This document shows, one piece after another, positions 7,654 to 16,000 of a stretch of 64,000 bases of DNA. The number at the start of each line of letters is the position of its first letter. Positions within the stretch are counted from its first letter, which is position 1. A program made the translations under genes and the position numbers. The notes below the pieces were generated by a model. The model ran no database searches. It was given only the letters and a program-made list of their open reading frames with translations, and was not told the origin of the DNA. This DNA comes from Parapedobacter defluvii (GTDB taxonomy: Bacteria; Bacteroidota; Bacteroidia; Sphingobacteriales; Sphingobacteriaceae), in NCBI RefSeq assembly GCF_014642075.1, contig NZ_BMIK01000013.1:62001-126000 (forward strand), read 5' to 3'.

Positions 7654-7680
7654 CGGAACCGGATATCTGTCTGTGAGTCG
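7654..7680. repeat. 27-base remnant identical to part of the Rpn gene at 4187-4213
   Basis: Twenty-seven consecutive bases (starting CGGAACCGG and ending GTGAGTCG) are identical to 4187-4213 inside the intact Rpn gene, with unrelated sequence on both sides. It is the smallest clear shard in the region. The rest of the 7437-7790 gap holds only the two promoters listed. Confidence 0.6.
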
Positions 7681-7737
7681 AAATTTTCTAGAAAAAACAA
7701 AAGCCACGCAAGCGGTGTGAGACGGGTTTCATAAAAA

Positions 7738-7768
7738 TTGCATATTTAAGTGATTTTGGTTATGTTTG
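7738..7768 (+). promoter_or_regulatory. Promoter of the vapB-like antitoxin operon
   Basis: TTG at 7738, a 20-base spacer and TATGTTTG at 7761-7768 match the Bacteroidota consensus. A purine-rich AAAAGAGG ribosome site follows at 7777-7784, before the ATG at 7791. Confidence 0.7.
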
Positions 7769-7790
7769 AAATTATTAAAAAGAGGTTATT

Positions 7791-8081
7791 ATGTTGACCG
7801 TCAAGATTAAAGATAAAAGGTTGGAAGAACGGATTACCGAACGTGCGCAACGTTTTGGGAAAAATACGCAGGACTACGTTAATGAGTTGCTTGCGCTCGT
7901 TTTACCCGACACACAGGGTGCATTGTCTTTTAAACGATTGAAAGCAGAAGATCACGGATATGTTATTAATTTCAAATCTGAAGGCAATGAAACGGTCGAA
8001 GAAGCCACTCCTTTTGCAGAGGTGACGGACACAGAAAATTATACCAAAGAATTACGTCGAAAGGCGTGGCGTAAGGAATGA
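7791..8081 (+). CDS. VapB-like antitoxin
   Basis: A 96-residue protein. The N-terminal 35 residues (MLTVKIKDKRLEERITERA, FGKNTQDYVNELL) follow the strand-helix-helix plan of ribbon-helix-helix DNA-binding antitoxins. The acidic C-terminal half would be the toxin-binding tail. Its stop overlaps the start of a PIN-domain toxin gene (ATGA at 8078-8081), the normal antitoxin-toxin coupling. The promoter and ribosome site are good. The partner toxin is destroyed by an IS256 insertion and further mutations, so this antitoxin is now an orphan. It may still neutralise related toxins or repress its promoter. The fold is inferred from pattern and context. Confidence 0.65.
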   Translation: MLTVKIKDKRLEERITERAQRFGKNTQDYVNELLALVLPDTQGALSFKRLKAEDHGYVINFKSEGNETVEEATPFAEVTDTENYTKELRRKAWRKE

Positions 8082-8120
8082 TACTGACCGACACTTCGGG
8101 TCTGTAAAATGAACTGTGTC

Positions 8121-8162
8121 AAGGGGTGTTTCTCAGCCCCGCGGGGCTGAGAAACACCCCTT
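8121..8162. repeat. 42-bp perfect palindrome inside the IS256 end
   Basis: Two exact 21-base arms (centre GCCCCGCGGGGC, outer AAGGGGTG / CACCCCTT) meet with no loop. They lie between the inverted repeat and the transposase stop codon. On the transposase transcript it could form a very stable hairpin at the 3' end, though no T run follows. In DNA it could extrude as a cruciform. Confidence 0.9.
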
Positions 8163-8166
8163 GCGC

Positions 8167-9393
8167 TTACTGCAAATCTAACACCATTCTGCCGGGAAAC
8201 CAAATCGCCAATTTTTGTGCCGTTACCGCCCAGTTCGCCAAAGGCATGGTCCATTTCTTTTTGATGTTCCGGTGCGCCAGGTAAATCAGCTTCAGCAAGG
8301 CCATATCCGAAGTAAAAGCCCCCTTTGTCTTGGTCACCTTGCGCACCTGACGGTGGAAGCCCTCGATCGTATTGGTCGTATAGATGAGTCTGCGGATAGC
8401 CTTGTCATACCGGAAATACCCCGTCAGCTTTTCCCAGTTACGGCGCCAGGAATCGATGACCACAGGGTATTTTTTACCCCATTTGGCTTCCAGTTCATCC
8501 ATGCGCAGCCCGGCCTGTTCCAGTGTATCGGCTTGGTAGACCGGCTTCAGATCCTTCATGAACTCCTTCTGGTCTTTGCTGGCTACGTATTTCAGGCTGT
8601 TGCGGATCTGGTGAACCACACAGGTCTGTACTTCCGTCTTGGGAAAAACTGCCTGGATGGCTTCTGCGAACCCGTTGAGGTTATCGATGCAGGATATCAA
8701 GATATCCTCCACTCCTCGGTTCTGGAGGTCGGTCAGTACGCCCATCCAAAAGTTAGCTCCCTCGCTCTCTGATACATACATCCCCAAAAGCTCCTTGTGG
8801 CCATGGCGGCTAATGCCCAGTACATTGTAAACCGCACGTGATACTACACGGTGCTCCTCCTTTACCTTATAGTGCATCGCATCCATCCACACGATCGTAT
8901 ACAGACGGTCTAAGCTGCGCGATTGCCATTCTTTGACCTCTGGTATGATACGGTCGGTAATCGCTGATAACGTGCTGTGGCTGATCTCCGTGTCGTACAT
9001 CTCCTTGATGTGCTCGCTGATGTCACGGAAGCTCATCCCAAGACCGTACATCCCCAGGATCTTCTTCTCCAGGCTGTCCGCCAGGATCGTCTCCCGCTTC
9101 TTGACAAGCTGGGGTTCGTAGCTCGAACGGCGATCTCTCGGTGTGCTCAGTTCGATCGTGCCGTCAGAGGTACGCAGCTGTTTGCGCTGTTTACCGTTGC
9201 GGCGGTTGCCACGCAAGCGCTCCTCCTCAGTAAGATGCGATTCCATCTCTGCTTCAAGGGCAGCTTCCAAAAATTTCTTTAACAGCGGAGCGAACGCTCC
9301 GTCTTTTCCGTAGAGAGATTCTCCACTGCGCAGCTGGCGCAGCGCTTTCTCCTTCATTGATTCAAAGTCTAACTCTGTTTCTCTGATCTCCAT
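8167..9393 (-). CDS. IS256-family transposase
   Basis: 408 residues, full length for the family. The DDE triad is visible as YTIVWMDAMHYK (Asp171), ISCIDNLNGF (Asp237) and TNTIEGFHRQ (Glu344). The family's TCVVHQIRNSLKYV block lies between the second Asp and the Glu, and FRDISEHIKEMY in the N-terminal HTH region. It catalyses cut-out or copy-out movement of the surrounding element and acts on the inverted repeats at 8098 and 9453. The start at 9393 fits the family N-terminus (MEIRETELDF). No Bacteroidota-type promoter was seen just inside the right end. Confidence 0.95.
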   Translation of the reverse strand: MEIRETELDFESMKEKALRQLRSGESLYGKDGAFAPLLKKFLEAALEAEMESHLTEEERLRGNRRNGKQRKQLRTSDGTIELSTPRDRRSSYEPQLVKKRETILADSLEKKILGMYGLGMSFRDISEHIKEMYDTEISHSTLSAITDRIIPEVKEWQSRSLDRLYTIVWMDAMHYKVKEEHRVVSRAVYNVLGISRHGHKELLGMYVSESEGANFWMGVLTDLQNRGVEDILISCIDNLNGFAEAIQAVFPKTEVQTCVVHQIRNSLKYVASKDQKEFMKDLKPVYQADTLEQAGLRMDELEAKWGKKYPVVIDSWRRNWEKLTGYFRYDKAIRRLIYTTNTIEGFHRQVRKVTKTKGAFTSDMALLKLIYLAHRNIKKKWTMPLANWAVTAQKLAIWFPGRMVLDLQ

Positions 9394-9884
9394 AATACTA
9401 TGTCTAAAATTAATACTTATTTATTAATCTTGACACAGTTCATTTTACACTCTCGACACTTCCTTCATTATTGAATATTTGAGGGGTCAACCACGCGCGG
9501 CTGAATTTATTAAGAATCACGGTAAACGCAACCTAGCCATTAACACAGTTATAGCCCTCAAAAAGAATTGAGCGGTTTCTTTATGTTGCCCATTAACGAA
9601 ACAATAGCTGAACTTGCATTGCAGCTTGGGCAAAAGTATGCGCTTTAGCACAACATAGGTCTTTCAGACACCTTTATTGCCGCTACCGCATTGACATATG
9701 GATTGGAACTGCGTACACTTAATCTAAAAGACTTTCATTTCATACCCGAACTTATAGTTTCAAACTCGTTCACTTAGGAAATTCATCCACCTAAATCCCA
9801 ACCAGCTATTCTACTATTTTTACGGCAATGGGCTGTGGCCGGTTGTAGGACTATGAATTTAAAAAGCTAACCGATACAAGCTAA

Positions 9885-9904
9885 CGGAAAAGAAATAAAA
9901 AAAG
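9885..9904 (+). repeat. Orphan gene tail, copy D (last codons only)
   Basis: The final codons TEKK-stop (stop 9896-9898) and the following A run repeat the end of copies A-C. Again they sit just before a terminator and a convergent Rpn 3' end. Confidence 0.5.
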
Positions 9905-9951
9905 AGCCTGTCTCCTATGTTTGTTGTAAGCAAATGTAGGAGACGGCCTCT
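9897..9951 (-). terminator. Terminator downstream of the Rpn fragment at 9982
   Basis: A long imperfect stem (GAGCCTGTCTCCTATGTTT against AAATGTAGGAGACGGCCTC) with a T run on the minus strand. Its position matches the terminators at 3541 and 4767, but its stem sequence is different. Confidence 0.75.
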
Positions 9952-9981
9952 CGGTATGCCATAACGGCAAAAAAGCCTCCG

Positions 9982-10380
9982 CTATTTCTTTTTCTTGTCC
10001 AGATCATCGCGGACTTTTTTGACGAGGTCCTCCGGCACGGTCGCCAACTCAGCAATTTCTGAAACGGTGAACTTACCGGTAGCTAATAGGTTGGCCACTA
10101 CAGCAGCCTTACCTTTCTCTATACCTTTCTCTATACCTTTCTCTTCACCTTCTCTACGTGCATATTCAAGCACACCGGCCATATCCCATTTACGTTTCAG
10201 ATTCGTATCGTACATCGTTCGCTCCTCCATTGTCAGTTTGCTGTATTCTGCAATATCAAATAACCTCTCAAATATCGGCTTCCGAAGATAAACCGGTATC
10301 TTATTTAGCTTGCTCATGTTCTTCAGTACATAAAGCCACCCATCCAGGTCCGTCTTCAGTTCCGAGATATGCCCAAAGAT
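9982..10380 (-). pseudogene. C-terminal portion of another Rpn-family gene
   Basis: From the internal ATG at 10317 the frame gives 111 residues (MSKLNKIPVYLRKP ... VRDDLDKKKK). Coding similarity continues upstream of that ATG (GHISELKTDLDGWLYVLKN) to about 10380, where it is lost. That shows a truncated front rather than a short protein. The remaining part is the helical linker and C-terminal segment with a doubled KGIEKG repeat; the PD-(D/E)XK core is missing. It shares most residues with the fragment at 4826-5143, which has one KGIEKG unit fewer. The family's nuclease activity cannot be present. Confidence 0.75.
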
Positions 10381-10479
10381 ACAAATAAAAAATACCGTTA
10401 CTAAATACTTTAGGTTTATTTATCTTCAAATACTGGAAAAAGTAACTTGGAGGCGCGGTAAAGTTTGAGCGTGACAGCG

Positions 10480-11064
10480 TTACGCCAAAAGTGCTGCGAT
10501 GCCTACCAACAGCATTGGGAAATGCTTCCGTAGCTCTTCAAGTGCTTTGGAAATCAGATTGTAAGTAGATTTGAGGGTCAGCGACATAATATCCGCCACC
10601 TCCTGAAAGCTCATCTTGCCAAAAAAACGCAAAAATATTGCCTCTCGCTGCCGCTTGGTCAGCTGCTGGAGGGCTTGCCGGAGTAGGCTCTTCAACTCGG
10701 CATCGGCTTGATGCCTAATCAGTATCTGCTCAATGGAATCTTCGGCCTCATGTAACGCCCCAATGGCCTCATGTGTCTGCGCAGACCGCCTTTCGCGGGC
10801 TACAGCCTCGATTAATCGCCGCCGCAGGGCCTTGAAAAGATAGTAGCGGATGTTATCCGTATCGCCCAGACTGCCCCGCTTCTCCCAAATGTAAATAAAT
10901 AGTTCCTGGATCGAATCGGACAGCAGGTCGTCGTCATCGACAAGCTGCTTACCAAAATTAAACAGTGCACGAACATGGCCGCGATAAATCAACGCGAAAC
11001 TCGGACGATCCCCCGCTTTGAAACGGCTCCACAAATCAGCATCAATTAAACTCCTATCGGTCAT
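10480..11064 (-). CDS. ECF-type RNA polymerase sigma factor
   Basis: 194 residues. Sigma region 2 spans about residues 23-90 (YRGHVRALFNFGKQL, SDSIQELFIYIWEKR). Region 4 spans about 125-180, with the LTKRQREAIFLRFFGKMSFQEVADIM helix-turn-helix start. The end is a hydrophobic tail (LLVGIAALLA), as often seen in Bacteroidota ECF factors. It should direct transcription of the SusC/SusD locus when released by the FecR at 11851-12858. Unusually, it is divergent from FecR and separated from it by a PfpI gene; the common order is sigma, FecR, SusC, SusD on one strand. A consensus -7 element lies upstream at 11132. Confidence 0.9.
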   Translation of the reverse strand: MTDRSLIDADLWSRFKAGDRPSFALIYRGHVRALFNFGKQLVDDDDLLSDSIQELFIYIWEKRGSLGDTDNIRYYLFKALRRRLIEAVARERRSAQTHEAIGALHEAEDSIEQILIRHQADAELKSLLRQALQQLTKRQREAIFLRFFGKMSFQEVADIMSLTLKSTYNLISKALEELRKHFPMLLVGIAALLA

Positions 11065-11131
11065 GATTGAGATACCGTACGTAGTTAAACTAGGTTATGA
11101 AATAATTGATCAGTGTTGCTACACTCCGCGA

Positions 11132-11139
11132 CAAAGGTA
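11132..11139 (-). promoter_or_regulatory. -7 element of the sigma factor promoter
   Basis: TACCTTTG on the minus strand, an exact TAnnTTTG match, about 68 bases before the start codon at 11064. The -33 region is less clear. Confidence 0.55.
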
Positions 11140-11241
11140 TTAGAATTAAACAAAGGAAGTTTTTTTTATTTTTTTATTTTTTTTTTGATGGACTTTTTGG
11201 CTTACTCCCCTTATATCAGTAAAAGGGCTTATTTGAAGATC

Positions 11242-11841
11242 ATGACAAAGAGTGAAAATTGGGTAGGAAAGGTGTTGATGCCAATCGGCGACGCTTCGGA
11301 AACCGTAGATACGTTGTATCCTTACTTTCGGATCGGTGAAGAAAAATATGAAGTAGTGGTAGCTGGCCCCCAGGCGCGTACATACGCGATGGTACTGCAC
11401 GAAATTCCCAAACGGACGGATGTAAAATGGGACATCACCGAGGAACGCCCGGGGTACCATATCCAAGCCACGGTGGCATTCCACGAGGTTAATCCGGAAG
11501 CGTTTGACGGAATCTTCATCTCCGGAGGGCGCGCTCCGGAATACATCCGGTACGATGTGGACCTCATGCGGATTGTGAGGCACTTCTTTGAACAGGACAA
11601 ACCGGTTGGGGTGGTCTGCCATGGTATAGAAATCGTTAGCGCGGCTGGCGTAATCCATGGCCGCACGGTGACCACCGTAGCAAAATGTGCGCTCGACGCC
11701 GAACAGGGGGGAGCGACTTATGTAGACCAGCCCGTGGTGGTAGATGGCAATCTCGTAACCACCCGCACGTGGCATGACTATGCTGAATGCTTACCTGAGT
11801 TTATGCAATTATTACGGGACTACACACAAAATTTCCGCTAA
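11242..11841 (+). CDS. DJ-1/PfpI family protein
   Basis: 199 residues in the class I glutamine amidotransferase-like fold. The nucleophile elbow is VGVVCHGIEI with Cys126. FDGIFISGGRAPEYIR provides the glycine-rich turn, and TTRTWHDYAECLPEFM is the C-terminal pattern of PfpI proteins. Members act as chaperones, deglycases or glyoxalases against reactive carbonyls, or as hydrolases. I chose the ATG at 11242 because the upstream in-frame ATG at 11113 would add a phenylalanine-rich stretch read from a poly-T tract. It lies between the divergent sigma gene and FecR, with 9 bases to FecR. It may protect against dicarbonyls arising from the sugar oxidation encoded downstream; that link is inference. 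Confidence 0.87.
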   Translation: MTKSENWVGKVLMPIGDASETVDTLYPYFRIGEEKYEVVVAGPQARTYAMVLHEIPKRTDVKWDITEERPGYHIQATVAFHEVNPEAFDGIFISGGRAPEYIRYDVDLMRIVRHFFEQDKPVGVVCHGIEIVSAAGVIHGRTVTTVAKCALDAEQGGATYVDQPVVVDGNLVTTRTWHDYAECLPEFMQLLRDYTQNFR

Positions 11842-11850
11842 TTTCGTTGT

Positions 11851-12858
11851 ATGGATTATTCGCAATATAAGGCTATTGATTTTGTAAAGGACGAATCTTT
11901 TCAGGAGTGGTGTATGTACCCCGAGGGAAAACAGGCCCAATTCTGGACAAGTTGGACACGCGAAAACCCCCATCAGCAGGCGGAAATCCGAAAGGCTAAA
12001 CAACTGATCGCAGCACTCGGGGAATCGCATGCAGATGTGTCTGATTCAAAAATAGATCAGCTGTGGGATGCCATCCGGGCTGGTACGCGTGAAACGCCTG
12101 TGGCGTCCTTGCCGAAGAGCCGAAAATCGATACTTGTACGGTGGAGCCGTATTGCCGCCATGTGGATTGGCGTGGTAACGGCCCTTTCACTGGGCATCTA
12201 TTGGATAAGCAACCAAGCAACCACCGTGACATTCGCTACCGCCTACGGCGAGGTGAAGTCCATTGCCCTACCGGACGGCTCACGCGTCGTAATCAACGGG
12301 AACTCATCCTTGAGCTACCGGGAAAAGGATTTCAACGCCGATACGCGGATCGTCAATTTGGTGGGAGAAGCCTTTTTCAGTGTGTCTCATACCCCGGACC
12401 ATAAGCGATTTGTCGTGCAAACGGGCGAGGATATGGATGTGGAAGTATTGGGCACGAAATTCACGATGACGAGCCGGCCGATGAAAAAGCAGGTGGTGCT
12501 GGAAGAAGGTAGGGTGAAAGTAAGCGATTCAATCTATCTGAACCCCGGGGAGTTGGTTGCCTGGGATGCTGATGCGAGCGGATGGCGGGAAGAGCAGGTG
12601 CAGGATCCCGGCCGATATGGTTCATTTAAAGAAAATAAATTGATATTCCGAAAAACACCCTTGCAGGAGGTGGCGCGCGTATTGGAAGATACGTATGGAT
12701 ATCGGATCACGTTTGTAAATCCTGCATTGGCCGGAAAGCACTTTACCGGCTCGTGTGCCGCTGATGATATTCCACTGCTCTTGCGCTCCATTGAAAAGGC
12801 CTTTGGCATCGCTGTCGAAGAGAACGACCGGCATATTGCAATAGGAAAGACCCATTAA
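11851..12858 (+). CDS. FecR-type anti-sigma factor
   Basis: 335 residues with the standard three-part layout. There is a cytoplasmic sigma-binding N-terminus (about 1-90) and one membrane helix (about 93-112, IAAMWIGVVTALSLGIYWI). The periplasmic FecR domain contains FATAYGEVKSIALPDGSRV and NLVGEAFFSVSH. A C-terminal DUF4974 portion (FRKTPLQEVARVLEDTYGY) is expected to contact the STN domain of the SusC partner. It holds the ECF sigma factor until the receptor signals binding of substrate. The SusC gene begins 143 bases downstream. Here FecR follows a PfpI gene rather than the sigma gene, which lies on the other strand. Confidence 0.93.
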   Translation: MDYSQYKAIDFVKDESFQEWCMYPEGKQAQFWTSWTRENPHQQAEIRKAKQLIAALGESHADVSDSKIDQLWDAIRAGTRETPVASLPKSRKSILVRWSRIAAMWIGVVTALSLGIYWISNQATTVTFATAYGEVKSIALPDGSRVVINGNSSLSYREKDFNADTRIVNLVGEAFFSVSHTPDHKRFVVQTGEDMDVEVLGTKFTMTSRPMKKQVVLEEGRVKVSDSIYLNPGELVAWDADASGWREEQVQDPGRYGSFKENKLIFRKTPLQEVARVLEDTYGYRITFVNPALAGKHFTGSCAADDIPLLLRSIEKAFGIAVEENDRHIAIGKTH

Positions 12859-13001
12859 ACAAAAATAAACACGCTCGTCTGACAACAATCGGACAAACGG
12901 CCCTGACAGGTCGTAAGGGGATGATTTTGTGATTAAATTAGGAATCAAAAACCAAGTAACCAATTAATTATAAGAAAATTATACCAATTGTAAATCTAAA
13001 A

Positions 13002-16000
13002 ATGTGTAGCATTATGCAAAGAACTACCTGCGTCTTTTGGCTTGCCGTATTAATCGCATCGGCGATGCCCAGCAACGATTCCAAGGCACAGTCCTTAGCC
13101 GCGATTACCAACGGGCGACAACGAGTCGCCGCCAAACCGGACAGCCAGGCCCTTATTGGCGTGCTGAACAAACTGGAGGCTAAATTTAACGTCAGCTTCA
13201 ACTACGACAACGACTTACTGGAGCATGTAAAGGTGGCCTTTGACGAATCGAAAATGCAGTCAACTCCGCTCAATCAACTCCTCGAGGAACTGCTTGAATC
13301 TGCCGGTCTACGTTTCGAAAGGACCAATGGCCACCATGTGATCATCATGAAGAAACAACCGGCCAAAGACGTGCCGGGCAATGCGAACACCAAGCCCGTG
13401 GAAAAGAAAACATCGGCACAACAACCGGTAAGCGGTAAGATCACCGATGAAGATGGTGAACCGCTGGAGGGTGTAAGTATCCTCCACAGGCAAAGTGGTG
13501 CCGCGGCCAAAACGGCTGCCGACGGTTCGTTCGTACTGGTGCTGGCCGAGCGGAATGGGCTGCTCTCGGTTTCGTTCCTGGGTTATGTGAGCCAGGAGGT
13601 GGCGGTACCGGCAACGGGCGACCTCTCCATCCGGATGGTGCCCGACATAACCGCACTCACCGAAGTAGTTGTAACGGGTTACGTGAAAGAACAGAAGAAA
13701 GACATCATTGGATCGGTCTCTATCGTCAAAACTGAAAACCTATTGGCTATTCCATCGGGCAACCTGAAAACGCAGCTACAGGGTAATGCCGCAGGCGTAA
13801 CCGTCAGTTCAAGTGGGGCGCCGGGCAGCGGCGGTAAAGTCCGGATCCGGGGTTTTGGCTCGTTCGGCGGGTCCGATCCGCTTTATATCATCGATGGGGT
13901 GCCTGCTTCACAAAGCGGTGTGGACAACCTCAACGCCAATGACATCGAGTCCATGCAGGTGCTAAAGGATGCGGCATCCGCCGCCATCTATGGTGCACGG
14001 GCAGCAAATGGGGTCATCATCATCACTACCAAAAATGGCAAGCCGGGTAAGGCTAAATTGAGTTTCAATTCGTACTATGGGGTGAACTTCATATCGAAAA
14101 GCGATTTCCCGGAGGTGCTGGATGCACAGGAAAACGGTGAACTTTACTGGAAATCCATGATCGGTGCCGGCAGGCAGGTGGGTGATCCGGATTGGGGGCA
14201 TCCGCAGTATGGAAACGGCGCCAATCCGGTGATTCCCGAATATGTGCTGGTTGTCAACAATGGGGCCCGCATCGGCGGTGCCGAACTGGAAGCCCTGAAA
14301 CAGGGCAACCCGAGCCAACAGGCCTTGTTTGCTTCGTTGGTGAATCCGGAAAATTACGACTTTGCCACCCACCAGATCGTTCGCGCGGCAAACACCAACT
14401 GGGCGGATGAGGTGTTTAACCCCGCGTCTATACAGACTTACCAGCTTGGATTGAGCGGCGGCGGCGAAGCGGGCAGCTACGCCATCGGTCTCAACTACTT
14501 TAACGAAGGAAATACGGCAAGTAAATACAATACATTTGACCGGTATACATTGAGAGCCAATACGCAATTCAACTTGGGTAAACGCGTGCGGGTGGGCGAA
14601 AACCTGCAATTGGCATACCGTCGAAACGACGCTTCCAGCATTTGGGCATCTACCGTGATGACCATGCACCCGTTGGTACCCGTTTGGGACGATTTCGGCA
14701 ACCCCGCCGGAAATGCGGCCCCGAGTACAGGCGGTGAACCGGAATTCAGCACCAATCCGGTAACACAGACATGGCGAAACCGATTCGATACGTCCAATCG
14801 GATCGGCGTACTGGGCAACGTATACGCGGAAGCCGAACTGATGAAGGGGCTTACCGTCTATTCATCCTTCGGGGTTGACTATGCCAACTCAAGAAATCTC
14901 GATCTCAACCAGGTGACTTACGAACATGCTCAAAACACGAATCCGCCTAATTCTTTGCAAGAGAGCCGGAACAATGAGAACACGTGGACCTGGACGAATA
15001 CCGCGAATTTTTCCCGGACGTGGGACAAACATGTCTTCAAGGCCCTGGTCGGATCGGAAGCCATCAATACCTACGGAAATAGCTTGTCTGCAACCCGGCT
15101 GAACCTCCCCATAGACGATGATAAGGATTTCCTGGTGATATCTGCCGGAACAGGTGCACAGACCAATTCGGGATCGTTCTCACGCAGCTCCTTATATTCG
15201 TTATTTGGGCGGTTGGATTACACGTTTGATGACAAGTATTTCATCAATGGCACGCTTCGGAGGGACCAATCTTCGAAGTTTGGCAGAAACTACCGAACCG
15301 GTTACTTCCCTTCTGCGGCGGTGGGCTGGCGTGTCAGCTCAGAGCCCTTTATGGCAGACATCGGTTGGCTGGATGACTTGAAACTGCGGGGAAGCTGGGG
15401 AGTGATAGGCAACCAGAATGGGTTGGACAACAACAACCAATACGATGTATATGTCACCTCGGACCCAAACTCCTACGGTATATCCGGCGATAACGGAAAC
15501 CGCGTGGTAGCCATGGTACCTTCCCGTATTGGTAACCCGAATACACGCTGGGAAAAAAGCGCCACGGTAAACCTGGGTTTTGATGCAACGGTGCTTAACT
15601 CATCTTTGGATATTAATTTCGACTGGTATGTGCGCAGGACCACCGATTTACTGGCCGTAAACCAGGCGCCCTTTACCGGCCCGAGCATTACGCAGCCTTC
15701 CATCAATGTAGGTGAATTGACCAACCGGGGTGTTGATCTGGGGCTGACCAAGCGCAGTAAACCCGGAGTATTCCAATATTCGGCATCGTTGATCTTTTCG
15801 ACGTACCGCAACGAGGTGGTTCGTATCCTGGATAATCCGCTGGCTACGCTGGCGGGAGGCAGTACGCGGATGGGCAACGCCGTGCTGACGCAAGCGGGAT
15901 ATCCGATATCGAGCTTTTACGGTTATCAAATCGATGGTTTCTTCAACTCCGCTGCCGAAGCAGAGGCTTATGCAGCGGAATACTCCACGTGGCTGACCCC

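Larger units (their letters stand above)
8098..9453 (-). mobile_element. IS256-family insertion sequence, complete
   Basis: A 1356-base element carrying one transposase gene. The ends are inverted repeats sharing GTAAAATGAACTGTGTCAAG, preceded by a less matched outer six bases. It is flanked by direct 9-bp target duplications CGACACTTC (8089-8097 and 9454-9462), the size expected for IS256. The transposase and both ends are intact, so it may be active. It landed in the seventh codon of a PIN-domain toxin gene, whose reading frame is recovered when the element is removed in silico. Confidence 0.92.
8078..9777 (+). pseudogene. VapC-like PIN-domain toxin, split by IS256 and mutated
   Basis: The gene starts at 8078 (MILTDTS, the PIN-domain opening with its first catalytic Asp). 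It is interrupted at codon 7 by the IS256 element at 8098-9453 and resumes at 9463 as FIIEYLRGQPRAAEFIKNHG. Removing the element and one target duplicate restores the frame exactly. Further damage follows. After INTVIALKK the frame shifts and about 20 family residues seem missing near here. A TAG (near 9646) interrupts QKYAL-HNIGLSD. The last PIN portion (LSDTFIAATALTYGLELRTL) reads on to the stop at 9775-9777. PIN toxins are metal-dependent RNases. This one is dead several times over. Confidence 0.82.

Noticed and set aside
3262-10380. Region read as a prophage or integrative element
   Set aside because: No integrase, structural, replication or conjugation genes are present. The content is Rpn genes, one IS256 and fragments of ordinary genes.
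11113-11241. Longer start for the PfpI protein
   Set aside because: It would translate a poly-T tract into a phenylalanine-rich leader unlike the family. It was not read as a signal peptide because the PfpI core begins right after 11242 and these proteins are cytoplasmic.
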